A stretch of 64,000 nt of DNA from an uncultured Alphaproteobacteria bacterium (GTDB lineage: Bacteria > Pseudomonadota > Alphaproteobacteria > HIMB59). The stretch lies in assembly GCA_902524245.1 (NCBI GenBank), contig CABZCN010000001.1, positions 124,001-188,000 on the forward strand. Direction: 5' to 3'. Shown in pieces: positions 18,252 through 29,306 of the stretch. A model generated the notes under the pieces. That model was not told the DNA's origin. It saw only the letters and a program-made list of their open reading frames with translations, and made no database searches. Every line of letters begins with the position of its first letter. Position 1 is the stretch's first letter. The position numbers were made by a program, and so were the translations under genes.

Positions 18252-19687
18252 TGAATAAATCTATCTACCAAATGATCAAAATAATATTTTGGGTTTAAAT
18301 TCTCACCAGAAATGCTTTGTAACATTTCATCAGATGAATACAAAGAAGCTTTTTGATGGATATTAGTATTCAACCAAATGATTAAGTTATTTATATTTTC
18401 TTCATTAGGGTTGCCTAAAAAAATATCAAATAAAGGGCAATTAAATTTAATTTGTGAGGCTATCATAGCACCAAGTGCATAAGTAGGGAAATAACCAAAT
18501 ATACCCTCATACCAATGAATATCTTGGAGAACCCCCTCTGTTTCTGAAATTTGATTGATTGACAAATTATTTAAATAGTTTTCGTTCCATAAATTTTTTA
18601 TATCTTTAAATTTAATTTTATTTTTAAATATCTCTTTTTCAATTTTATACCTAATGTAAACATGGATCGGGTAAGAAAATTCATCAGCACTAACCCTTAT
18701 AGGATTAACTCTCACAGTATGATAGTGCTCTAAAAACGATTTTTCCAAATCTTTAGAGTTATCAAAAATATTGTTTATGATGTTAAAATAAACTTTTGAT
18801 TTAAAGATATGATTTTCAAAAAAAAGAGATTGGCTTTCATGGACACTTAAACTACGGGATTGACCCAATGGCTCATAAAGATATTGATTAGGTCGATTCT
18901 GTTCATAAACCCCATGGCCTGTCTCGTGAAATAATGCTGATAAGGACTCTAATATATTGTCTTCAAACCTGGTTGTTATTCTTACATCATTTGTAGCTCC
19001 TCCACAAAAAGGGTGATGAGATTGATCAATTCTACCCCTATCAAAATCGAAGTTTAGCTGTTTTAATTTTACTTTTATCATTTTTAATATTTCTGAGTCT
19101 GAAATTTTTGATTTATAAACATAGGGTGATTTAATTTTTTTAATATCCAAATATTTAGGTATTATTTCTCTCTCAATTACTAAAAAAACTTGGTCGATCT
19201 TTGATGAATCATAATCCATATCATATTTTGAAATTAATGAGTCATAGGGTGATAGATTAGTAGCCTTAGCTAATTGACTCGCTTCCTCATGCACTAAATC
19301 TAATAGATCATTGAAATCTTTTTCAATTATCGAAGAGTCATTTTTTGATCTAGCCTCTCTCCATAAGTGCTCACAAGTTAGTTTTTTTTTTATCAGTAGA
19401 GATTTCAAATCTGGGTCAATAGCATTTTCTTTGACGATAATACTCTTCATTAGTTTTAAAGATATACTATCTGCTTCGCTTAATTTTGTATTTTCAGCTT
19501 TTTGAATTTCTTCTTGAATATCTTCACTTCTAAATATTCTATCTGTAAAGTTAGATAAAATAGACATTTGCTCTGATCTAGACTCAATACTTTTTTTTGG
19601 TAAATTAGTTGCGTTATCCCAAAATAAAAGACCACTGATGTCATTCAACACATAATAGCTTTTAAAATACTCTTTAAGTTTATTCAT
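18248..19687 (-). CDS. M32 family carboxypeptidase (Taq type)
   Basis: Zinc metallocarboxypeptidase of 479 residues, a typical length. The zinc motif HETGHG is at about residues 255-260, preceded by HPFCGGATNDVRITTR and followed by NRPNQYLYEPLGQSRSLSVHESQS, both hallmarks of the family. It removes C-terminal residues with broad specificity. The gene sits between surf1 and thrC with overlaps on both sides, so it is transcribed with the oxidase genes. Confidence 0.93.
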   Translation of the reverse strand: MNKLKEYFKSYYVLNDISGLLFWDNATNLPKKSIESRSEQMSILSNFTDRIFRSEDIQEEIQKAENTKLSEADSISLKLMKSIIVKENAIDPDLKSLLIKKKLTCEHLWREARSKNDSSIIEKDFNDLLDLVHEEASQLAKATNLSPYDSLISKYDMDYDSSKIDQVFLVIEREIIPKYLDIKKIKSPYVYKSKISDSEILKMIKVKLKQLNFDFDRGRIDQSHHPFCGGATNDVRITTRFEDNILESLSALFHETGHGVYEQNRPNQYLYEPLGQSRSLSVHESQSLFFENHIFKSKVYFNIINNIFDNSKDLEKSFLEHYHTVRVNPIRVSADEFSYPIHVYIRYKIEKEIFKNKIKFKDIKNLWNENYLNNLSINQISETEGVLQDIHWYEGIFGYFPTYALGAMIASQIKFNCPLFDIFLGNPNEENINNLIIWLNTNIHQKASLYSSDEMLQSISGENLNPKYYFDHLVDRFIQ

Positions 19688-20354
19688 ATTTCCTTCTTAT
19701 AATTAACAGCATAACGATACTTGACAAGCTAAGCAAAAACCAAGTTATTGAATAATTCAAATGATTATTTCTCAAAAATACAAGAGGATTAAAGGTATAT
19801 TTAGATACCCTATCATCTAGAAGAACAAAATAATATTTGGATAGGAATGCATATTGATAGAATTGACTAAAATCAGTTTTATTAACAGAGTACCAAATAT
19901 TATTGGATAAATCATTCTTTGGGGTAAAAAAAGATTTATCTGAATTAAAATCTCTTATGTATACCTTAGGATTGTCTATAGATTGATATCTTTGAATGAT
20001 ATTTTGAACTTGATCTACGTCTTTGTCTAAAAACCATCCAAAATTGATGACACTATATATTCTATTTTTATACTTTACCGGAAGTATTAGGTGATAACCT
20101 GGTTTTCCTTTAAATGTTTTTGACTCCAAATAAACTGGTTTGTTTAGAATGGTATAATTATCATCCAATTTTACTGAAACTAAATTGTTGTAATTTAGAT
20201 CATCTGAAAACAAAGTGGGATTGAGAATTGAATTACGAATATTGTCCATTAAATCATTTTTCCAATTTAACCGGTAAAGTTGCCACGAACCCAGGATAAA
20301 GGTTAAAATAGAAATTCCTATAAATACAAATGTTAATGATGACCTATTCTTCAT
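19680..20354 (-). CDS. SURF1 family cytochrome oxidase assembly protein
   Basis: A 224-residue membrane protein with helices at both ends (about 6-26 and 200-218) and a periplasmic middle domain containing PVYLESKTFKGKPGYHLILP and VNFGWF, as in SURF1/Shy1. SURF1 helps insert heme a into subunit I. Its position directly after coxC agrees. Confidence 0.88.
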   Translation of the reverse strand: MKNRSSLTFVFIGISILTFILGSWQLYRLNWKNDLMDNIRNSILNPTLFSDDLNYNNLVSVKLDDNYTILNKPVYLESKTFKGKPGYHLILPVKYKNRIYSVINFGWFLDKDVDQVQNIIQRYQSIDNPKVYIRDFNSDKSFFTPKNDLSNNIWYSVNKTDFSQFYQYAFLSKYYFVLLDDRVSKYTFNPLVFLRNNHLNYSITWFLLSLSSIVMLLIIRRKYE

Positions 20355-20397
20355 AAATAAAAATTTAGATTAAATGTAAAAGATAAAAATCTTTGGT

Positions 20398-21240
20398 TTA
20401 TCTTCCCCACCAATAGATACTTATGTATAAAAACAACCAAACAACATCAACAAAATGCCAATACCATGCAGCTGCCTCAAAACCAAAATGTCTTTTTGGG
20501 GTTAAATGACCTTTTCTTATTCTCAATAAACAGACTAATAAAAACAAAGTACCTATTAATACATGAAAACCGTGAAAACCGGTTGCCATGAAAAAAGTTG
20601 AAGGATATATACCCTCAGTAAAACCAAAAGTTGCATGTTGGTATTCATATATTTGTAAAAGTGAAAATATGAAACCTAAAAAAACTGTGTAATATAAACC
20701 TTTAAGAGCCTCTTTATTATTTCCCTCTCTTAGTTCGTGGTGTGCCCATGTACAGGTAGTGCCTGATAAAAGTAAAATTAAGGTATTTAAATATGGTATG
20801 TCTAGCGGGTCAAAAGTTTCAATTCCTTTTGGAGGCCAAACTCCTATCCCAAGAGTACCAGTAAAAACTTCTTTGTACTCGGCTAAAAATGTTTTAGGTA
20901 ATAGACTTGCATCAAAAAAAGCCCAAAAGAAAGCGACAAAAAACATAACTTCTGATGTGATGAACAGAGCCATGCCCCATCTAAGACCAATCTCAGTGAT
21001 TGAATTATGTACTTTCAAAAAAGTACTTTCTTTTATTATATCTCGCCACCACATAAACATTGTAAAAAGTATTAGAACAAGACCTGATATCATGGGCCAT
21101 AGCATCTCATAATGCATATACAAAATAGCACCTGAAACTAGAAAAAGAGCTGAAAAAGCACCAACTAATGGCCAGGGACTTGGGTTGACAAGATGAAATT
21201 TATGTTTCTTTTCAGAGTCTTTAAATACTAAATCAACCAT
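20398..21240 (-). CDS. coxC: Cytochrome c oxidase subunit III
   Basis: A 280-residue protein with seven hydrophobic helices and no redox centres. Typical motifs are HLVNPSPWPLVGAF at the N-terminus, SEVMFFVAFFWAFFDASL, WPPKGIETFDPLDIP, TGFHGFHVLIGT, and WYWHFVDVVWLFLY at the end. Subunit III stabilises proton uptake by the aa3-type oxidase. Confidence 0.97.
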   Translation of the reverse strand: MVDLVFKDSEKKHKFHLVNPSPWPLVGAFSALFLVSGAILYMHYEMLWPMISGLVLILFTMFMWWRDIIKESTFLKVHNSITEIGLRWGMALFITSEVMFFVAFFWAFFDASLLPKTFLAEYKEVFTGTLGIGVWPPKGIETFDPLDIPYLNTLILLLSGTTCTWAHHELREGNNKEALKGLYYTVFLGFIFSLLQIYEYQHATFGFTEGIYPSTFFMATGFHGFHVLIGTLFLLVCLLRIRKGHLTPKRHFGFEAAAWYWHFVDVVWLFLYISIYWWGR

Positions 21241-21252
21241 TTAAACAATATT

Positions 21253-21789
21253 TCATTCTTTTTTCTCAAAAAAGGTATATGACAAAGTGACATTCTTCGT
21301 CCTACTTGCCTCAGGATCATCAAGTATCAATGGATCTAAGTAGAAAGAGACAGGAAACTCAACAACTTGATTTGGTTTTATCGTTTGATCAATAAAGCAA
21401 AAGCATTCTATCTTATATAGGTATGGGCCAATTTTAGGTGGTAAAATGTTAAATATAGAAGTACCTGTTGAGCTAACATCAGTATTGTTTTTAGCTTTAA
21501 AAACAACATCATACTTTAAACCTTCTGTAATATTCATTTTTTGAGGAGCCTCGAACATCCAGTCCAAACCCTCATTTACCTGAGCTGAAAATATAACTTT
21601 TATATCAAGTTCCCCCAAGTTAATATTTTGTTGTTGTTCTTGAATTTTTACTTCTTTATTAAAACCTTGAAATCCGGTCAGGTCACAAAAAAGCTTATAC
21701 AATGGAACAGAAAAAATTACCAGACTTAGCATAAATCCAAGTATCAACATTAAAAAAATTAATGTTTTGTTTTTATTTGATACGTTCAA
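21253..21789 (-). CDS. ctaG: Cytochrome c oxidase assembly protein CtaG/Cox11
   Basis: Inserts copper into the CuB site of subunit I. The 178-residue protein has one N-terminal membrane helix and a periplasmic domain with the copper-binding pair in ECFCF (C-x-C). Other matches are VPLYKLFCDLTGFQG and FYLDP. The start is a TTG at 21789, whose bases overlap the stop codon of the small coxF-like gene before it. Confidence 0.93.
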   Translation of the reverse strand: MNVSNKNKTLIFLMLILGFMLSLVIFSVPLYKLFCDLTGFQGFNKEVKIQEQQQNINLGELDIKVIFSAQVNEGLDWMFEAPQKMNITEGLKYDVVFKAKNNTDVSSTGTSIFNILPPKIGPYLYKIECFCFIDQTIKPNQVVEFPVSFYLDPLILDDPEASRTKNVTLSYTFFEKKE

Positions 21790-21887
21790 ATACCAGATTT
21801 AATTCTAAATATTGTAATGAAATAAAATGCTGTTACGAGCATAAAAAGCAGAGCCAAGACTAATAAATTTTTATTTTTTCTTTTCAT
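21786..21887 (-). CDS. CoxF-like small membrane protein
   Basis: A 33-residue open frame that fits exactly between ctaB and ctaG. It starts in the ctaB stop codon (TAATG) and its TGA overlaps the ctaG TTG start. It has a basic N-terminus (MKRKNKN) and one membrane helix (LLVLALLFMLVTAFYFITIF). Alphaproteobacterial oxidase operons carry a small single-helix gene at this place, often named coxF. Function is unknown; a role in oxidase assembly is inferred from position. Confidence 0.75.
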   Translation of the reverse strand: MKRKNKNLLVLALLFMLVTAFYFITIFRIKSGI

Positions 21888-22813
21888 TAGAACAAATATT
21901 TATCAACAACTGTTAAAGTAAAAATAAGAAACAGATACACAATTGAATATCCAAAAAGTTTAATTGAGTCTTTCTTAATATTTTGTGACTTATTAAGTTT
22001 AAAAAGTTTGTATACAAAATATGCATTGAGAAGATTGGAGCCTAGAAAAAAACTCATTCCCGCGTATTTAAAAAAATATAAAGAGTTTACTGATGCTACC
22101 ATTAAAAAAGTATAAATGTTCATCATAAAAAGTGTTTTTTTTATGCCGTGTTTAACGGGGTACATGGGTATATCAGCGTCAGAGTAATCTTGGTTTCTAA
22201 ATATAGCTAATGCCCAAGAATGTGGAGGTGTCCATAAAAATATTATTAAACATAATATTAATGGGAAGAAAATTTGTTCATTTGAGATACTTATCCATGC
22301 AATCACTGGAGGGAGAGCGCCTGCTAAACCGCCAATTACTATATTCTGTGCAGTTTTGTGTTTCAGATACATTGTGTAAAAAACAGAGTAATAAAGAATT
22401 GTAAACGCTAGTAAGATAGAGGCCTTGATATTTCCAAAGAAAAATAAACCCACTACAGAAAAAAAAGAAAAAATTAATCCAATCCCAAGAGCTGTATTTG
22501 CTGAAATATTTCCTGAAGGAATAGGTCTAAACTTTGTTCTATCCATTTTAGAATCAATTATTCGATCAAACCACATGTTTAAAATAGCTGAACCAGATGC
22601 TCCCATTGCTATAAGGGTAAGAGCCATTCCTTTTATAAATAAACTTTTATCAGATGGGGCTAATAGCATCGCACATAAAGCCGTAAATATTACAAGGGAG
22701 ATTACACCAGGTTTAATTAGTACATAAAGTTGTTTTAAAAAATTAACAGCTTGCAAAAAGAACAGGTTTTGTTCTGACTGTACAAAAGTTTGATGATGCT
22801 TTTTTTCTAACAC
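21887..22813 (-). CDS. ctaB: Protoheme IX farnesyltransferase
   Basis: UbiA-family membrane enzyme that makes heme O from heme B and farnesyl diphosphate. The 308-residue protein has about eight or nine helices, the first aspartate-rich motif NMWFDRIIDSKMDRT with FRPIPSG, and the second-loop motif WTPPHSWALAIFRNQDY and DIPMYPV. It lies directly after coxA in the same operon. Confidence 0.95.
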   Translation of the reverse strand: MLEKKHHQTFVQSEQNLFFLQAVNFLKQLYVLIKPGVISLVIFTALCAMLLAPSDKSLFIKGMALTLIAMGASGSAILNMWFDRIIDSKMDRTKFRPIPSGNISANTALGIGLIFSFFSVVGLFFFGNIKASILLAFTILYYSVFYTMYLKHKTAQNIVIGGLAGALPPVIAWISISNEQIFFPLILCLIIFLWTPPHSWALAIFRNQDYSDADIPMYPVKHGIKKTLFMMNIYTFLMVASVNSLYFFKYAGMSFFLGSNLLNAYFVYKLFKLNKSQNIKKDSIKLFGYSIVYLFLIFTLTVVDKYLF

Positions 22814-22816
22814 AAA

Positions 22817-25263
<2,447 letters not shown>

Positions 25264-25298
25264 CTAAAACATATTAGTAATCTTTTTTGTACAGTATA

Positions 25299-25329
25299 TT
25301 GACAGGATGTCGCTTAAACCCGCTATAAT
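25299..25329 (+). promoter_or_regulatory. Candidate sigma-70 promoter, antisense to rsmE
   Basis: TTGACA at 25299-25304 and TATAAT at 25324-25329 are both consensus hexamers, but the spacer is 19 bases, longer than ideal. It points to the plus strand, where the next sense gene (ubiA) starts 700 bases away, so a transcript would be antisense to rsmE. The sequence between has an inverted repeat GACAggaTGTC (25301-25311). It may be chance in AT-rich DNA, or part of the cox control region. Confidence 0.25.
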
Positions 25330-26036
25330 TATGAAAAATAGTGAAATGTTAAACTAAGTGCGGCAATTACTGCTGTATCAGCTTTCAAAATGTTTGGTCC
25401 TAGACTCACATTAAAGAAATTTTTTGAGCTATCTGAAATAAATGCTCTTTCCTCTTCCTCAAAACCTCCTTCAGGTCCTATAACAACTAAAATTTCACTA
25501 TTTGGTTTAATTTTAGCTTGTGATAGATGAATTCCTTTGAGATTTTCATCGAACATCAGCACTGTTTTACCAGACACTATATTAGATCTATCTTTAAGAT
25601 GAATTAACTTGTCTATGTTTGGTATTGATAATCTTCCACTTTGTTGAGCAGCACCTACTGCATATGTATTAAACTTATCTAGATTAATCTTTGTGTTTAT
25701 AGTCCTATTAAATGATGTTGGAAATAGACACCTCACACCCATCTCAGTTGATTGTCTTATTATTGATTCACTGTTTTGGTATTTAATGGGAGAAAACATC
25801 AAGTCTATCAAAGTTTCTACTCGAGGTGCTGAGATTTGACATATCGATTTCGCTTTTAAAAAATTTTTTTTTATATCAATTATTTCGCACTTCCATTCAC
25901 CAGAAATATTGTTAAACAAAGAGATCTCATCTCCTATTTTAAGCCTTATAACTTTTACAAGATGGATATAATACTTTTTTTCTAGCTCATAAGTGCTACC
26001 CTGCTTTATAATTGAATTAAAATAAACTCTCTTCAT
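25329..26036 (-). CDS. rsmE: 16S rRNA m3U1498 methyltransferase
   Basis: SPOUT-family enzyme that methylates U1498 of 16S rRNA. Visible motifs are VVIGPEGGFEEEE, LGPNILKADTAVIAAL and the PUA-like N-terminal domain (HLVKVIRLKIGDEI). I chose the ATG at 26036 rather than the TTG at 26045. This ATG interlocks with the divergent ubiA ATG in one CATG (26034-26037). It lies downstream of nothing on its strand, so it needs a promoter inside ubiA. Confidence 0.92.
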   Translation of the reverse strand: MKRVYFNSIIKQGSTYELEKKYYIHLVKVIRLKIGDEISLFNNISGEWKCEIIDIKKNFLKAKSICQISAPRVETLIDLMFSPIKYQNSESIIRQSTEMGVRCLFPTSFNRTINTKINLDKFNTYAVGAAQQSGRLSIPNIDKLIHLKDRSNIVSGKTVLMFDENLKGIHLSQAKIKPNSEILVVIGPEGGFEEEERAFISDSSKNFFNVSLGPNILKADTAVIAALSLTFHYFS

Positions 26037-26943
26037 GAATAACAATTATAAGAATAATTTAATTTTTAAATTATTTCCACCTTTCACACACCCATACATT
26101 CTTTTAGTTAGATTAGATAAACCTATTGGTTTTCTTCTACTTTTTTACCCAATTAGTTTCATTTTAGCATCCTCAACAAATGGTTCGTCAAATAATATTT
26201 TAATTTTGTTTATTATTTTTTTTATTGGTTCAATGGTCATGAGATCTGCTGGGTGCATAGTAAATGATTTTATTGATAAAGACATTGATAGGAAAGTTAG
26301 TAGAACACAAAATAGAGCTTTAGCGTCATCACAAATAAGTTTAAAGAATTCACTCATACTATTATTTTTTCTTTTAATAATAGGTTTAATAATTTTATTA
26401 CAATTAAATTATGAAGCTATTGTATTAGGGCTTGTTATCACTCCTTTAATAATTTTATACCCTTTAGCAAAAAGATTTTTTTTCTTACCCCAATTAATTT
26501 TAGCTTTGACTTATAATTGGGGCTGTTTTATTGGCTGGGTGGCAATTGGCTCAAACGTACCCTTTTCATCTGTTCTCATTTTATATTTGTCACTAGTTTT
26601 TTGGACACTTACTTATGATACTGTTTATGCAACTCAGGATGAAAAAGAAGACAAAGAATTAAAATTATACTCTAGCACATTATTTTTTGGAGCTGGAAGA
26701 ATGATCATTTTAAATTTAATGATTTCTTTTAAATATTTTTTATTAGCATTTTTTGGAAGTGGCTTGAATTTCAGTTTTTTATACTATTTCTTATTAACAA
26801 CAATTTTCTTAATAAACATTATAGATCTTAATTTTATGTGGAAAAATATACCTGAAAAGGCTGGCTCATATTTTAGTCGCAATAACTATTACGGTATCAG
26901 CATACTTTTGAGTATAATAATTGGAAGTCACCTTAATGTCTGA
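26035..26943 (+). CDS. ubiA: 4-hydroxybenzoate polyprenyltransferase
   Basis: Ubiquinone-pathway membrane prenyltransferase, 302 residues. The first aspartate motif is CIVNDFIDKDIDRKVSRT with RALAS. The second is DTVYATQDEKEDKELK. YLLVRLDKPIG near the N-terminus is typical. Coq7, a later step of the same pathway, is encoded at 48669. It overlaps the exporter gene by 8 bases. Confidence 0.94.
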   Translation: MNNNYKNNLIFKLFPPFTHPYILLVRLDKPIGFLLLFYPISFILASSTNGSSNNILILFIIFFIGSMVMRSAGCIVNDFIDKDIDRKVSRTQNRALASSQISLKNSLILLFFLLIIGLIILLQLNYEAIVLGLVITPLIILYPLAKRFFFLPQLILALTYNWGCFIGWVAIGSNVPFSSVLILYLSLVFWTLTYDTVYATQDEKEDKELKLYSSTLFFGAGRMIILNLMISFKYFLLAFFGSGLNFSFLYYFLLTTIFLINIIDLNFMWKNIPEKAGSYFSRNNYYGISILLSIIIGSHLNV

Positions 26944-28663
26944 GTCTAAAGAGCATTTTATAAGAATTTCTAAGTTATTTCTAAATTTTAAATTAAGAAT
27001 GTTTATTGCTATTTTATGTATGATTATTGCTGCTCTATGCACAGGTTTTCATGCATGGTTGGTTAAACCAGCTCTTGACAATGTTTTGATTAATGCTGAT
27101 AGATTTTATTTATATTTTATACCCATTGCTATTTTAATTACTGGGATAATAAAAGGGTTAGTAACTTATATACAAATTACTTCTTTACAATTTATGAGTC
27201 ATAGGATTATTGAAAAACTCAGACGTGATGTTTTTAAAAATATTATAAATGTGCATTATGGGTTTTTTGTTAAAAATAAAATAGGATCATTAATTACGAG
27301 AATAACTACAGATACTTATTATCTAAGTGGGGCAATGGCCAACACATATACTGCATTAATAAAAGATTCTTTAACCTTGACTGTATTAATAGGAAATATG
27401 TTTTATCAAAATTGGAAATTAGCATGCATTTCTATAGTGATTTTTCCATTAGCTATTATTCCAATAAGAGTTTTAGGTAAAAAAATTAGAAGAGTCACAA
27501 AAAACTTACAAGAACAAGTTGGAACTTTAGCTTCAAATTTAGAAGAGGTCTTTAGAGGAATCAAAAATGTAAAATCTTTCAATGCAGAAAATTTTGAAAT
27601 TAAAAGAGTTAATAAAGAAATTGAGCAAGCTAGAGAATTAAATTTTAAACAGGAAAAAATTACTGCTAGATCCAGACCTTTTACGGAAACATTGGGTTCA
27701 ATGGCGGCTGGTTTAGCAATATTTGGTGGGGGTATTTTTGTAATTAACGAAAATATGACAGCTGGGCAATTGATGAGTTTTTTAGTAAGTCTAATGTTAG
27801 CTTATGCACCACTTAAAAACCTAATAAATGTTAATGTTTTACTTCAAAGCGGTCTTGGTGCTGCCTCTAGAATATTTGAATTTATAGATTTTAAAAACGA
27901 AACAATTGGAGGATCTAAGGTAATAAAAAATTTCAAGACTTTGAGTTTTAAAGATGTTTTTTTTAAATACGAAAATACAAATAAAAATATAATTAACCGA
28001 GTAAATTTTAAGCTTAAATCAGGAAAAAAAGTTGCATTTGTGGGACCCTCTGGAGGAGGTAAATCAACACTTATGGCTTTATTTTTGAGATTATTTGATA
28101 TCAATAAAGGTGATATAACAATAAATGAAATTGATATAAAAAAATTAAAATTAAATAGTCTTAGAAATATATTTAGCCTAGTTAGCCAAGATACAGTTTT
28201 ATTTGATGGTACTATATCAGAAAATATAAAATATAACTCTGGTCACAATCAATCAAATATAAATCATTTTGCTAATATTGCATGTGTAAATGATTTTGCA
28301 AACAAGCTACCTTTAAAATTGGATACTAAAATTGGAGAAAATGGAATTAAATTGTCTGGGGGGCAAAGGCAAAGAATTTCAATAGCGAGAGCTCTTGCTC
28401 AAAAAAGTCCAGTTGTTTTATTAGATGAACCAACATCAAATTTAGATCTTAAAACAGAGTCTAAGTTATTCAATAATTTGTATCATTTGCCTAAAATTAC
28501 AATGATCGTAGTTGCACATAGATTAAGCACAATAAAAAATTTTGATGAAATTTACTATTTAGAAAATGGTGAGGTTGTTGAGAAGGGAACTCATAAAACC
28601 TTAATGGCAAAGAAAAAACATTATTATAATCTTTATCAACGACAGATTAAAAAAAATGCTTAA
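26936..28663 (+). CDS. msbA: MsbA-like lipid exporter (ABC permease-ATPase fusion)
   Basis: A 575-residue half-transporter with six N-terminal helices (residues 1-300) and one ATPase domain. Walker A is GPSGGGKST, the Q-loop is LVSQDTV, the signature is LSGGQRQRISIARAL, Walker B is VVLLDEPTSNLDL, and the H-loop is VVAHRLST. Four lipid A and Kdo genes follow directly, which argues for flipping lipid A or core LPS rather than a drug. I chose ATG 26936 over the TTG at 26921. Confidence 0.88.
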   Translation: MSESKEHFIRISKLFLNFKLRMFIAILCMIIAALCTGFHAWLVKPALDNVLINADRFYLYFIPIAILITGIIKGLVTYIQITSLQFMSHRIIEKLRRDVFKNIINVHYGFFVKNKIGSLITRITTDTYYLSGAMANTYTALIKDSLTLTVLIGNMFYQNWKLACISIVIFPLAIIPIRVLGKKIRRVTKNLQEQVGTLASNLEEVFRGIKNVKSFNAENFEIKRVNKEIEQARELNFKQEKITARSRPFTETLGSMAAGLAIFGGGIFVINENMTAGQLMSFLVSLMLAYAPLKNLINVNVLLQSGLGAASRIFEFIDFKNETIGGSKVIKNFKTLSFKDVFFKYENTNKNIINRVNFKLKSGKKVAFVGPSGGGKSTLMALFLRLFDINKGDITINEIDIKKLKLNSLRNIFSLVSQDTVLFDGTISENIKYNSGHNQSNINHFANIACVNDFANKLPLKLDTKIGENGIKLSGGQRQRISIARALAQKSPVVLLDEPTSNLDLKTESKLFNNLYHLPKITMIVVAHRLSTIKNFDEIYYLENGEVVEKGTHKTLMAKKKHYYNLYQRQIKKNA

Positions 28664-29306
28664 AAAATTATCTAAGAATAAATTCTTTAAGATTATTTTT
28701 GTAAATTTAATTTATCTGTCATTATCACTTATAAAAAAAACAAGTAATTGGTCAGGTGTAAATGAAGAAGTCATAGAAAAACAATTACAAGATAATAAAT
28801 CAATCATTATACTTATTTGGCATAACCAACTTATGGGTTCTACATTTAGTTGGAAATTTAAACCAAAATTAAGACCCGTTGCAACATCTCACAGAGATGG
28901 TCAAATAAGTACTTTAGTTCAAAGAAAATTTGGTTTAGATCCTCTTTTACGTGAAAAAGATAAACCGACCGCTCTTATAAAAGAAATCACTTTAGCTGTA
29001 GAAAAAGGAGAGTGCATTTATATCACACCAGATGCACCTCATGGACCACCTTATGAAATTAACACCAATATTTACAAATTAGCTAAAAAGTTTGACTTAA
29101 AGATCGCTCTACTAACTTTTAAAACCAATCGTTTTTTTCGCCTTAATAATTGGGATAAATTAAAAATACCATTACCTTTTAGTAAAGGTATTTTTTTTTG
29201 GGGTGAAGAGATAATAAACCCAAGTCAGTTTGAAGAAAATTCATTTAATACATACATAAAAGATAATTTGAATAAAAATTTAAAAATAATTGATGCTCAT
29301 TTTTAG
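28656..29306 (+). CDS. DUF374 lysophospholipid-acyltransferase-like protein
   Basis: A 216-residue protein of the DUF374 family, related to LpxL/PlsC-type acyltransferases. Visible features are IILIWHNQLMGS, VATSHRDGQI and YITPDAPHGPP, the last resembling the family motif TPDGPRGP. It has a short hydrophobic N-terminus. The exact substrate is unknown. Position between msbA and waaA suggests lipid A or a related lipid is acylated. Confidence 0.82.
   Translation: MLKKLSKNKFFKIIFVNLIYLSLSLIKKTSNWSGVNEEVIEKQLQDNKSIIILIWHNQLMGSTFSWKFKPKLRPVATSHRDGQISTLVQRKFGLDPLLREKDKPTALIKEITLAVEKGECIYITPDAPHGPPYEINTNIYKLAKKFDLKIALLTFKTNRFFRLNNWDKLKIPLPFSKGIFFWGEEIINPSQFEENSFNTYIKDNLNKNLKIIDAHF

Noticed and set aside
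20379-20394. Small hairpin between surf1 and coxC
   Set aside because: AAAGAT/ATCTTT is only six AT-rich base pairs without a following T-run on the minus strand; not a convincing terminator.
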